The translations under genes and the position numbers were made by a program. This document shows positions 7,516-14,728 of a stretch of 14,870 bases of DNA, one piece after another; the first letter of the stretch is position 1, and each line of letters begins with the position of its first letter. The notes under the pieces are model-generated. The model did not search any database and was not told where the DNA came from. It saw only the letters and a program-made list of their open reading frames with translations. This stretch comes from NORP240 sp046047495 (GTDB lineage Bacteria > Pseudomonadota > Gammaproteobacteria > Pseudomonadales > Pseudohongiellaceae): the NCBI GenBank assembly GCA_046047495.1, contig JBJOHV010000083.1:1-14870 (forward strand). Reading direction: 5' to 3'.

Positions 7516-8469
7516 TCAGAGGGTATTGGTGAGACTCAGTTCCGCCGGATAGGGCTGCATGTACCAGGAGCGTGCGATGTAGTCGTCGGGATTGCGCCGG
7601 AAGTGGTGATTGAGCAGGGTAATGGGTACGATCAGGGGCACCAGGCCCTGGCGGTAATTCTCGATGCACTGCACCAGCTCCGCCTTGTCGTCCTTGTCCA
7701 GCTGCTTTTTCAGATAGCCCTGGATGTGCTGCAGTACATTCACATGATTGCGGGGGGTGGCCACCTTCTTGAGGGTAGTCATCAGGCGCCCATGATAAAT
7801 CTCCGCATTGTCCCCCAGATTGCCGCGTGTGGTGGCGGCCACCAGCTGGCCCAATTCCCGGTTGGCACGCTGGTCACGACTCATGATGATCAGCTTGTGG
7901 CGGGCATGGAAATCCACCAGCCCCCCCACACTGAGACCTTCCGCCAACAGCTGCCGCCAACGGTAAGTGACATACACCCGCTGGATGAAGTTTTCCCGCA
8001 GCCGGGAATCACCAAGCCGCCCCTCCTCTTCCACCGGCAGATGGGGCAGATTGGCCATCATCGTCGCGGCGTAGATGCCGGCTCCATCGGTGCTTGGCAT
8101 GCGACTGGTATATACCTTGACCCGCTCCATGCCGCAGCTCGGTGAGCCTTTCTTGAGGATGTAGCCGCACAGTTCCTGCTGCCAGGGCAGCTGTTCATGG
8201 GCGATATTGGTGAGGGCGGCGGTGAAGTCCCGCTCCGGCTCAGTCACCCCCACACAGTGGACCGTATCGCTGCCGGGATGCCGCACCAGGCGTATGGGTT
8301 TGCGAGGCACCCCCAGGCCGATGGCCAGCTCCGGGCAGAAGGGCCGGAACTCGAAATACTGACCCAGGGTTTGTTCGATGTAGGAATGCAGCTTGTGGCC
8401 GCCGTCGAAGCGCACGTTCTCCCCCAGCAGGCAGCTGCTGATGCCAACGGGAATCTTCAGGGCTTTCAC
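7516..8469 (-). CDS. rudS: TudS-DUF1722 fusion, RudS-like tRNA 4-thiouridine desulfidase
   Basis: Two domains are fused in 317 residues. The N-terminal DUF523/TudS domain (about 5-150) contains VGISSCLLGENVRFDGGHK, FCPELAIGLGVPR and KKGSPSCGMERVKVY. Cysteines C13, C45 and C112 are those that hold the [4Fe-4S] cluster in thiouracil desulfurases. The C-terminal DUF1722 (YbgA-like) domain (about 190-305) contains VDFHARHKLIIMSRD and NHVNVLQHIQGYLKK. Published work on this fusion (RudS) shows removal of sulfur from 4-thiouridine in tRNA; applying that here is inference from architecture. The start is a GTG overlapping the preceding stop (GTGA). The frame runs open upstream to 8979, but that part overlaps the membrane-protein gene and has a Gly/His/Arg-rich, non-protein-like composition. 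Confidence 0.9.
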   Translation of the reverse strand: MKALKIPVGISSCLLGENVRFDGGHKLHSYIEQTLGQYFEFRPFCPELAIGLGVPRKPIRLVRHPGSDTVHCVGVTEPERDFTAALTNIAHEQLPWQQELCGYILKKGSPSCGMERVKVYTSRMPSTDGAGIYAATMMANLPHLPVEEEGRLGDSRLRENFIQRVYVTYRWRQLLAEGLSVGGLVDFHARHKLIIMSRDQRANRELGQLVAATTRGNLGDNAEIYHGRLMTTLKKVATPRNHVNVLQHIQGYLKKQLDKDDKAELVQCIENYRQGLVPLIVPITLLNHHFRRNPDDYIARSWYMQPYPAELSLTNTL

Positions 8470-8957
8470 GGCCGGACCCGTCCCGTGTCCGCGGCCTGGG
8501 TTTCGATGGACTGCACGATGCCATCCACCACCTCGCGGAATCGGGGCGCATACCACTGCCGGGTAGTATGCCAGGTGGCACGGGCCGAGGGAGCCATCAT
8601 CTGTGAGCGCCAGCGCTCCATGCGGGGCTCGAATTCCGCGGCGTCGAAGAGGCCGCGCTGGTACTGGTAATAGGAGTTTTCCCATTCCCGCAACACGCCG
8701 GCCATGAAGTAGGCGTACATGGTGCGATGTTCCGGACTCATGGTCTCGAAGCTCTCCCCGGCGGCTACGATGGCTGCCGCCATCTCCGGCTCGGTGGTGA
8801 CCCACTCGGAGAACATCATCTGTTTCTCGGTGATGGCGTCCCGGGCCTGGGACTTCATCATGTCGGTGTTCTGATTGATCTCCATGCCGAGGAACACGAT
8901 ACCGAGGATCACACCGACACCGGTGGCCGCATTCACCCATTTGTCCATGTTTTTCAT
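8466..8957 (-). CDS. Uncharacterised single-helix membrane protein
   Basis: The product is a 163-residue protein I cannot assign to a named family. A short charged N-terminus (MKNMDKW) is followed by one hydrophobic helix at about residues 10-27 (ATGVGVILGIVFLGMEIN). The rest is predicted soluble and mostly helical, rich in Met, Glu, Trp and Tyr, ending in an Arg/Gln region. The segment just after the helix (MEINQNTDMMKSQAR) resembles a broad set of bacterial hypothetical proteins with the pattern hydrophobic helix, then (V/E)xxNT. A good ribosome-binding site (AAGGGA, 10 nt spacing) supports the ATG at 8957; an ATG three codons later is possible. The stop overlaps the rudS GTG by 4 nt, so the two proteins are probably made together. 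Confidence 0.8.
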   Translation of the reverse strand: MKNMDKWVNAATGVGVILGIVFLGMEINQNTDMMKSQARDAITEKQMMFSEWVTTEPEMAAAIVAAGESFETMSPEHRTMYAYFMAGVLREWENSYYQYQRGLFDAAEFEPRMERWRSQMMAPSARATWHTTRQWYAPRFREVVDGIVQSIETQAADTGRVRP

Positions 8958-8988
8958 AGCGTAGCGATCCCTTGGTCAACTGGCGATG

Positions 8989-9016
8989 ATGATATCAGGA
9001 TGATCGGGTGATTGAA
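8989..9016 (-). promoter_or_regulatory. Candidate promoter upstream of the membrane protein-rudS-VOC genes
   Basis: The minus strand has TTCAAT and TATCAT (5/6 to -10) spaced 16 nt apart, with an extended -10 element (TGA just before TATCAT). It lies in the 76-nt gap after the YhbQ-like gene, about 30 nt upstream of the next ATG. The -35 is weak. It may let rudS be expressed separately from the two upstream genes. Confidence 0.38.
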
Positions 9017-9033
9017 CCCCGCCCACAGTATGC

Positions 9034-9309
9034 TCAATCCAGGGCAGGCAGCGCCAGTTCACCCGCCACCAGGCGCTCCTTGTCGCCACGACTGAGGCGC
9101 TTGACCCGGTACTCCGCCTTGGAAGCAAGGGAGCGGTCAGCAAATGCCATGATGTACACCAGTTCCAGGGGGCCCTTGCCACGCAGGGCCCGAGCGCCCC
9201 GCCGGGGATCGCTCTGGTGCTCCTGCAGGCGGCGCTGGGGGGATGTGCTGATGCCCGTATAGAGGGCTCCGCTGGCGGTACGCAAAATGTAGAGGTACCA
9301 GTCACTCAC
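9034..9309 (-). CDS. yhbQ: YhbQ-like GIY-YIG superfamily protein
   Basis: This is a stand-alone GIY-YIG domain of 91 residues, very close to E. coli YhbQ as I recall it. The first strand WYLYILR (4-10) and second LYTGIST (16-22) form the GIY-YIG core. The catalytic-type Arg lies in RRLQEH (26-31) and the Glu in SKAEYRVKRLSR (E66), with GARALRGKGPLELVY between. Such proteins are predicted nucleases; I do not know a settled substrate for YhbQ. I chose the GTG at 9309 because it overlaps the preceding stop as GTGA and places the first strand at the very N-terminus, as in YhbQ. A TTG at 9324 is open but would overlap the upstream gene further and has no added support. Confidence 0.9.
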   Translation of the reverse strand: MSDWYLYILRTASGALYTGISTSPQRRLQEHQSDPRRGARALRGKGPLELVYIMAFADRSLASKAEYRVKRLSRGDKERLVAGELALPALD

Positions 9310-10151
9310 GGGCGTGACAACCAACCCTGTTCGGTCTCCATGGCCCGCTCCTCTTCCGCCAGCTTCAGCAAATGGGCCAGCAGGGTGAGGCGTGCCCAGG
9401 GCAGCAGATGGGCGGCCACATCGTTGTAGACCACCGGGGTGAGCCGATCCAGTCCCGCGGGCGCTGCCGGGTCCAGTGCATTGATGACTTTCAGTTCCCG
9501 CTGCTGGCGGTGACGGATCAGACGCATGATGGCGTCCCGGGGTGCTGTGATCACATCCCCATGACCCGGCGCCAGCGCTTGCAAGGGATAGTCCAGCAAT
9601 TGCTGCAGGGATGCCATGTAATGCCCCATATTGCCGTCCGGCGGCAGGATGACCGAGGTGCTGCCGTCCAGGATATGATCACCGGTAAACAGCAGCCCTT
9701 CCTCCCGTAACAAGTAACACAGGTGGTTGGACACGTGGCCCGGGGTATGAATCAGTTCGATGGTAAAGTCATCGCAGTGCAGGACCTCACCGTGATGATA
9801 GGGTCGATCGGGCTCGAAGCTTGTGTCGTTGTGGTGGGCATGGGGCGCCGCCAGGCCCACCAGTTGCGCCCCGGTCCGGGACGCCAGCACAGCCGCAGCC
9901 GGCGAATGATCCCCGTGGGTATGGGTGACCAGTATCCAGGCCAACTGTCTGTCACCGATGGCATCCAGCAGCTTGTCCATGTGGCGGGGCAGCGCCGGCC
10001 CCGGATCCACCAGAGCCAGCCGTTGGCTGCCCAGCAGATAACTGTTGGTCCCGTGGCCGGTCATGGGGCCGGCATTGGGCGCCAATACCCGCAGCACCGG
10101 AACCCGCTTTGCGGCCAGTGGTACCGGCTGGCCGGCAATGAAATTTGTCAT
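9306..10151 (-). CDS. Metallo-beta-lactamase-fold hydrolase, LACTB2-like
   Basis: The 281-residue cytoplasmic protein has a metallo-beta-lactamase core and a C-terminal helical/winged domain. Metal ligands are visible: THTHGDH at 76-82 (H77, H79, D81, H82), H139 in HTPGHVSNH, D158 in FTGDHIL and H197 in APGHGD. The opening (NAGPMTGHGTNSYLLG, 26-41) and the tail after about residue 205 (DAIMRLIRHRQQRE) match the LACTB2 group. Human LACTB2 is a single-strand endoribonuclease; bacterial members are largely uncharacterised, so a nuclease or thioester hydrolase role is inference. A G-rich ribosome-binding site (GGGGGT) precedes the ATG by about 8 nt. It heads the cluster and overlaps the YhbQ-like gene by 4 nt (GTGA). 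Confidence 0.88.
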   Translation of the reverse strand: MTNFIAGQPVPLAAKRVPVLRVLAPNAGPMTGHGTNSYLLGSQRLALVDPGPALPRHMDKLLDAIGDRQLAWILVTHTHGDHSPAAAVLASRTGAQLVGLAAPHAHHNDTSFEPDRPYHHGEVLHCDDFTIELIHTPGHVSNHLCYLLREEGLLFTGDHILDGSTSVILPPDGNMGHYMASLQQLLDYPLQALAPGHGDVITAPRDAIMRLIRHRQQRELKVINALDPAAPAGLDRLTPVVYNDVAAHLLPWARLTLLAHLLKLAEEERAMETEQGWLSRP

Positions 10152-10185
10152 GGATACAACCCCCAGTCTGGCGGCATATTCCCGC

Positions 10186-10215
10186 TGGATTTTTCATCCC
10201 GTTCTGCGTTATAAA
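10186..10215 (+). promoter_or_regulatory. Candidate promoter for serA-serC
   Basis: TATAAA (5/6 to -10) at 10210-10215 follows a weak -35-like TGGATT by 18 nt, in the 131-nt divergent spacer between serA and the hydrolase gene. Transcription would start near 10222, leaving a leader of about 60 nt. The same AT-rich site (TTATAA is its own complement) could serve as a -10 on the other strand for the hydrolase gene. Confidence 0.38.
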
Positions 10216-10282
10216 TGCCGGCCTGAAATTTCCCAGTCCTGACCCTGTTGCCGCATCGGGGCCATCCCGAGAGAACCAGATC

Positions 10283-11464
10283 ATGCACAAAATCCGCACC
10301 TATAACCAGATCGCCAGCAAGGGCCTGCAGCGCTTCGTGTCGGACCGCTTCAAAGTCGGTGCCGACGTGACTGACGCAGATGCCATCCTGCTGCGCAGCG
10401 AGAAACTCGGTGCGGATATCATCTCCCCACGGCTGAAGGCCGTGGCCCGGGCAGGTGCCGGCGTCAACAACGTTCCGGTGGTGGACTGCACGGCCCACGG
10501 TGTCGTGGTGTTCAATACGCCGGGTGCCAATGCCAATGCAGTCAAGGAGCTGGTCCTGTGCGGCATGTTGCTGGCATCCCGCGGCATCCTGCCCGGCATC
10601 GCCTATGTGGATTCCCTGGCGGGCATGCAGGATTACCAACAGTTGTCCAAGCTGCTGGAAACCGAGAAAAAGCGCTTTGCCGGCAGCGAAATTGCCGGCA
10701 AGACCCTGGGGGTGATCGGCCTCGGCGCCATCGGTTCCCTGGTGGCGGAGATGGCCATCGGGCTGGGCATGCAGGTGCAGGGTTACGATCCTGCCCTGTC
10801 GGTGGAGGCTGCCTGGCGACTGCCCAGCCAGGTGAAGCGTATCGAGAACCTCACCTCGCTGGTGAGCAATTCGGATTTCATCAGCCTGCACCTGCCGGTG
10901 CTGGACACCACCCGCAACTTGTTCAATGACAGCCTGTTTGGCGCCATGCGTTCCGGCACCTGCCTGCTGAATTTTTCCCGTGACGAGATTGTCGAGACAC
11001 GAGCTTTGCTGGCTGCCCTGGACAGCGGCAACCTGCGGATGTACGTCAACGATTTTCCGCGCCCCGAATTGTTCGGTCGGCCCAACGTGATTTCCATGCC
11101 GCATATCGGTGCCAGTACCCGGGAAGCGGAAGAGAACTGTGCGGTCATGGCAGCGGACCAGTTGATGGATTTCCTGGACAACGGCAACATCCGCAACTCG
11201 GTGAATTTCCCCACCCTGCATCTGGACCGCTCTGTCTCGGCGGTACCGGGCACGCGCCTGGCCATAAGCAACAAGAATGTGCCGAAGATGCTGGGCCAGA
11301 TCCTGTCCGTGCTGGCGGATCAGAACCTCAACGTGATCGACATGCTCAACAAGAGCCGCAATGAAATCGCCTACAACCTCATCGACCTGGAATCGGCGCC
11401 CAGTGATGCAACCGTGGCGGCCATTGCCGCCATCGAGGATGTCATCAAGGTCACCGTCATCTAG
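10283..11464 (+). CDS. serA: D-3-phosphoglycerate dehydrogenase, short ACT-domain type
   Basis: SerA oxidises 3-phosphoglycerate to 3-phosphohydroxypyruvate with NAD+, the committed step of serine synthesis. The protein has 393 residues. The substrate-binding part includes ARAGAGVNNVPV (55-66) and NTPGANANAVKEL (78-90). The Rossmann motif GLGAIG is at 146-151. Catalytic residues are R233 (NFSRDE), E262 (FPRPEL) and H274 (PHIGAST). A C-terminal ACT domain occupies about 325-393, suggesting feedback control by serine or a related ligand. The ATG at 10283 is preceded by GAGAG; the open frame back to 10145 is non-coding leader. serC follows after 31 nt. The sequence type resembles SerA of Firmicutes/Bacteroidetes more than the 410-residue E. 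coli enzyme, judged from memory. Confidence 0.94.
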   Translation: MHKIRTYNQIASKGLQRFVSDRFKVGADVTDADAILLRSEKLGADIISPRLKAVARAGAGVNNVPVVDCTAHGVVVFNTPGANANAVKELVLCGMLLASRGILPGIAYVDSLAGMQDYQQLSKLLETEKKRFAGSEIAGKTLGVIGLGAIGSLVAEMAIGLGMQVQGYDPALSVEAAWRLPSQVKRIENLTSLVSNSDFISLHLPVLDTTRNLFNDSLFGAMRSGTCLLNFSRDEIVETRALLAALDSGNLRMYVNDFPRPELFGRPNVISMPHIGASTREAEENCAVMAADQLMDFLDNGNIRNSVNFPTLHLDRSVSAVPGTRLAISNKNVPKMLGQILSVLADQNLNVIDMLNKSRNEIAYNLIDLESAPSDATVAAIAAIEDVIKVTVI

Positions 11465-11495
11465 ATTCAGATCATCGCCCAGCAGGAACCCAATA

Positions 11496-12584
11496 ATGAA
11501 ACGTGTTTACAACTTCAGTGCCGGACCCGCCATGCTGCCCACCGCTGTCATGGAAAAAGCGCGGGATGAATTTCTTGATTACCGCAACATGGGGGCAGGT
11601 GTCATTGAAATCAGCCACCGTTCCAAGGAATTCGATGAGATTCTGGACCGCACCGATGCTCTGCTTACAGAGCTTGCGCAGATTCCCAAGAATTACCGGA
11701 TTCTGTATGTCCATGGCGGAGCCCAGATGCAATTTTCCGCCGTGCCCCTGAATATCCTGGGCCTGAAGCCGGCACTGAAAGCCGCCTACGTGGAAACCGG
11801 ACAGTGGGCCGTGAAAGCCCGCAAGGAGGCCGCGCGTTACGGCACGGCGGTGTCCGCGGCCAGCAGCGAGGCCAGCAATTTCAACCACATCCCGGAATTC
11901 GATCCGTCGCAGGTGGACCGGGACAGCTCCTACGTCTACATCACCAGCAACAACACCCTGTTCGGCACCCGCTGGCAGACGTTTCCGGATACCGGTGACA
12001 TTCCCCTGGTTGCGGACATGACTTCCGAGTTCCTGTCACGCCGCATGGACATCAGCAAATTCGGCATCATCTTTGCCGGGCTGCAGAAAAACCTGGGACC
12101 CGCCGGGCTCGCCCTGGTCATCATCCGTGAGGACCTGCTGGGCCACGCACTGCCGTTCACTCCGGCACTGCTGGATTACCAGGTGTATGCGGACAATCAT
12201 TCCATGGCCAATACCAACAACACCTTTGCCATCTACATGATGTGTCTGGTGCTGGAATGGCTCAAGGGTGAAGGTGGTGTTGCCACCCTGGAAGCGCGCA
12301 ATGAAAAGAAAGCGGCGCTGATCTATGACGTCATCGACAACAGTGATTTCTACTATGGTACGGCCCGCGAGGACAGCCGCTCCATCATGAATGTCACCTT
12401 CACCCTGCCGGACGAGGAATTGCTGAACCGCTTCGTCAAGGAGTCTGAAGCTGCCGGCCTGTACGCCCTCAAGGGCCATCGGGCGGTGGGCGGCGCGCGG
12501 GCCTCCATCTACAACGCCATGCCGGTGGCGGGCTGCGAAGCCCTGGCTGGCTTCATGCGGGAATTCGAGAAGCGCAACGGCTGA
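11496..12584 (+). CDS. serC: Phosphoserine aminotransferase
   Basis: SerC transaminates 3-phosphohydroxypyruvate with glutamate to O-phosphoserine, using pyridoxal phosphate. It may also serve pyridoxine synthesis. The 362-residue product equals the E. coli length. It starts MKRVYNFSAGPAMLPTAVME, with SHRSKEF at 40-46, YVHGGAQMQF at 71-80, TGQWAVKA at 101-108 and the PLP lysine K198 in FAGLQKNLGPAG. The C-terminus contains GHRAVGGARASIYNAMP, which binds the substrate phosphate. The segment SNNTLFGTRW (151-160) differs from the NETIEG form of enterobacterial enzymes and looks like the form in Bacteroidetes and spirochaetes. A ribosome-binding site AGGA lies 9 nt upstream of the ATG. The open frame extending back into serA is not coding. 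Confidence 0.96.
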   Translation: MKRVYNFSAGPAMLPTAVMEKARDEFLDYRNMGAGVIEISHRSKEFDEILDRTDALLTELAQIPKNYRILYVHGGAQMQFSAVPLNILGLKPALKAAYVETGQWAVKARKEAARYGTAVSAASSEASNFNHIPEFDPSQVDRDSSYVYITSNNTLFGTRWQTFPDTGDIPLVADMTSEFLSRRMDISKFGIIFAGLQKNLGPAGLALVIIREDLLGHALPFTPALLDYQVYADNHSMANTNNTFAIYMMCLVLEWLKGEGGVATLEARNEKKAALIYDVIDNSDFYYGTAREDSRSIMNVTFTLPDEELLNRFVKESEAAGLYALKGHRAVGGARASIYNAMPVAGCEALAGFMREFEKRNG

Positions 12585-12595
12585 TTGCCGTTGCG
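12573..12595. terminator. Terminator-like hairpin between convergent serC and the CadC-like gene
   Basis: CGCAACGGC and GCCGTTGCG form a perfect 9-bp stem around a 5-nt loop TGATT, which contains the serC stop codon. No T-run follows on either strand, so it is not a textbook intrinsic terminator, but its position between two convergent genes 18 nt apart suits a bidirectional end of transcription. Confidence 0.45.
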
Positions 12596-12602
12596 TCGCG
12601 GC

Positions 12603-14669
12603 TCAGAACAACTGCCGTTGCCGGGCGGCCTGCAACTGCAGGGCAAGTGTCTGCCACTGGTCCTCGGTCCACAGGTTGTTGCGGCCCATGAACTCCTGGT
12701 TTTCGTAGGCAGCCCGGGATTTCTCGCTGAGTGAAATGCCGGTGACAGATTCCATGGCCATGACCCCTTCCATCAGGGTGCGCTGCCAGGAAATCCCCAC
12801 ATCCAGTTCCTCCAGCAAAGCCTGGTAATCCGGACTGTCGAGCACCTGGTCCGGGAAGAACTTTTCGCTGGCGTATACGATGTTGACCAGGCGGCGCTTC
12901 TGAACCGGGCGCAGTGATCGCCAGAATTTCGCTCCTGTATCCACATCCCCCAGCATGAAAGCCAGCACCCCGTTATTAAAGTGGAAGTCCTGACCCTTGT
13001 TGTAGTGGCTGTCGAGTTCCGGACTGCCATGATGCAGTCGACCGGTGAGAGCCCCGGTCACCACTTCGGTGAAATGTGCCGATATCTCCTCGCTGTCCAG
13101 CTCCCGCTGACGGCGGGCAAATGCCAGTGCCTCCTCGTAATCGCCGGTGAACATCAGATTGCGGGCCATGGTGCCGAGAATGCCGATGTGGTTGGGACGC
13201 TCCTGGAGCTGTCGGCGCCGGTCGTTTGCTTCGGCCTCCGGGGTCAGGATGTCCAGCCGGTAGCTCCAGATCTCATCGGGCGAAATGTCGAAGGGTCCGG
13301 CCTCGGCCGCCAGGTCCAGAAACTGGCGGGCCTCGTCGAACATGCGGGCCCCGATCAGGAACAGGGCATAATGGCCCAAAGCAAATTCCGGCGGATTGCC
13401 CGACAGGATCTGTTGCCGCAGCTGCTCCTCTTCCTGCCGGTAGTTGCCGCCGCTCATGCGCAATTCGATGGCCCGGATCGATTCCAGGGCCGGACTGTTC
13501 CTGTCGATGCTGGCCACTGCCCGGTGCATGTCCGCCACCAGCTGGCGCAGCTTCTCGATCTTCTCGATCCTGCTGTACACCGCCAGATTGTTGGCTGCCG
13601 TGACCACTCCCAGGTAGGCATTGATGAAGCCGGGGTCCAGTTTGATGGCCGCCTGGTGGTGTTGAATGGCTTTTTCAAAGTCCTGGGGATTGAACTGGTT
13701 GTTGTAGAACTCCCCTTTCAGGAACTGTTCGAAGGCCAGGGCATTGGTGGTTCCCCAATCCAGCATGTCGGAACGCTGCCGGTCATCCAGGTGAATGCTG
13801 AGGGCGGTAATGATGTTGGACACGATGGCATCCTGCACCGTGAATATGTCCTGGGCTGGCAGATCAAATTGTTCCGAATACATCTGCATGCCATCGGCGG
13901 TGCGCACCAGATGCACCACCAGGCGTTGCTGGCCATCCGCCTGCAGCAGGGTGCCGTCCAGCAGATGATCCACCCCCAGTTCCTCCCCCAGACTCTGGGC
14001 CGAACGGCGGTTGAGGGTATATTGCTCGTCATGGGGCAGGGGAATGACCCCCAGCTGGGACAATTTCGACAGTCCGCTGAGAAGCGAGGCGGTCATGCCG
14101 TCCACCAGGAAACGGTTACTGGCCAGGTCCCCCTCGAACGGGAGGATACCCAGGGTCACCAGATCCTGGCCGGCTCCAACGCCTTCTCCGCGCCGTACGC
14201 CACCCTGTTGCACCGCCAGCAGTACCAGAATGGCCAAAGCCAGCGCCACCCCGCTCCAGCGCAATTGCCGGGCCTGCAGATTGCGGGTCAGCTTGGCGAC
14301 CGTGCTGGCGGGTTCCGGGGCCTGTCCCGGCCACTGGGGCTTGACCAGCAGGCTGTAGCCCCGGCGCGGTACGGTGCGGATGAATTGCTGATGCTGGGCG
14401 TCATCCCCCAGGGCATTGCGCAGTTCGGCTATTGCCTTGTGGACGGCATGATCGGAGGTGGCCACCTCCCAAAGGTTGTCCAGCAATTCCTTGCTGCTGA
14501 TGACCTTGCCGGACTTGCGGGCCAGGTAGACCAGCACGTCCATGCTGCGGGGGGTGATCTTGACATCACTACCCTCCCGGCTGAGGGTGCAGGTGCCGGC
14601 CGAGACTTGCCAGACCCCTATGGAGAATGACGAATAATCACTTTGTTCAACCATTGATGGCGGTGCCAT
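12603..14669 (-). CDS. CadC-like transmembrane transcriptional regulator with TolB-like and TPR regions
   Basis: A one-component membrane regulator of 688 residues from the ATG at 14669 (683 from the ATG at 14654). An OmpR-type winged helix lies at about 15-109: ITPRSMDVLVYLARKSGKV, recognition-helix region HAVHKAIAELRNALGDD and wing FIRTVPRRGYSLL. One membrane helix follows at about 138-156 (WSGVALALAILVLLAVQQG). The outer part begins with a TolB/FlgO-like fold (LGILPFEGD through LGVDHLLDGTLL), then helical repeats resembling TPRs, for example FEKAIQHHQAAIKLDPGFINAYLG. The architecture implies sensing on the periplasmic side and DNA binding inside; the signal and targets are unknown. It is convergent with serC, and no partner gene lies downstream. 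No two-component receiver is present. Start choice is open: a G-run abuts the first ATG and a hairpin separates it from the second. Confidence 0.85.
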   Translation of the reverse strand: MAPPSMVEQSDYSSFSIGVWQVSAGTCTLSREGSDVKITPRSMDVLVYLARKSGKVISSKELLDNLWEVATSDHAVHKAIAELRNALGDDAQHQQFIRTVPRRGYSLLVKPQWPGQAPEPASTVAKLTRNLQARQLRWSGVALALAILVLLAVQQGGVRRGEGVGAGQDLVTLGILPFEGDLASNRFLVDGMTASLLSGLSKLSQLGVIPLPHDEQYTLNRRSAQSLGEELGVDHLLDGTLLQADGQQRLVVHLVRTADGMQMYSEQFDLPAQDIFTVQDAIVSNIITALSIHLDDRQRSDMLDWGTTNALAFEQFLKGEFYNNQFNPQDFEKAIQHHQAAIKLDPGFINAYLGVVTAANNLAVYSRIEKIEKLRQLVADMHRAVASIDRNSPALESIRAIELRMSGGNYRQEEEQLRQQILSGNPPEFALGHYALFLIGARMFDEARQFLDLAAEAGPFDISPDEIWSYRLDILTPEAEANDRRRQLQERPNHIGILGTMARNLMFTGDYEEALAFARRQRELDSEEISAHFTEVVTGALTGRLHHGSPELDSHYNKGQDFHFNNGVLAFMLGDVDTGAKFWRSLRPVQKRRLVNIVYASEKFFPDQVLDSPDYQALLEELDVGISWQRTLMEGVMAMESVTGISLSEKSRAAYENQEFMGRNNLWTEDQWQTLALQLQAARQRQLF

Positions 14670-14670
14670 C
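14656..14670 (-). promoter_or_regulatory. Hairpin between ribosome-binding site and start of the CadC-like gene
   Basis: On the minus strand GATGGC-ACC-GCCATC is a perfect 6-bp stem with a 3-nt loop. It follows the purine-rich AAAAAGGGG directly, includes the first possible ATG (14669) in its left arm and ends one base before the second ATG (14654). Folding would hide the first ATG and bring the G-rich site next to the second. Confidence 0.35.
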
Positions 14671-14699
14671 CCCCTTTTTCCGGTTGGGACTGGGGGAGG

Positions 14700-14728
14700 A
14701 TTATACCGGCATGGCAGGGAAGATAAAA
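14700..14728 (-). promoter_or_regulatory. Candidate promoter for the CadC-like gene
   Basis: A perfect TATAAT lies at 14700-14705 on the minus strand. The -35 position with a 17-nt spacer reads TTTTAT, a poor match, so activation by a protein is possible. Transcription would begin near 14693, giving a leader of only about 24 nt to the first ATG or 39 nt to the second. Confidence 0.6.

Noticed and set aside
8470..8979. 170-codon N-terminal extension of the rudS frame
   Set aside because: It overlaps the whole membrane-protein gene in another frame; the extension is Arg/His/Gly-rich and unlike any domain, while the GTG at 8469 gives the normal RudS N-terminus.
10148..11221. 357-codon open frame on the minus strand opposite serA
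   Set aside because: Antisense shadow; also overlaps the start of the hydrolase gene and has no motif.
12981..14630. 549-codon open frame on the plus strand opposite the CadC-like gene
   Set aside because: It is fully antisense to a gene with clear domains, has a Gln/His/Gly-rich composition typical of shadow frames in GC-rich DNA, and shows no recognisable motif.
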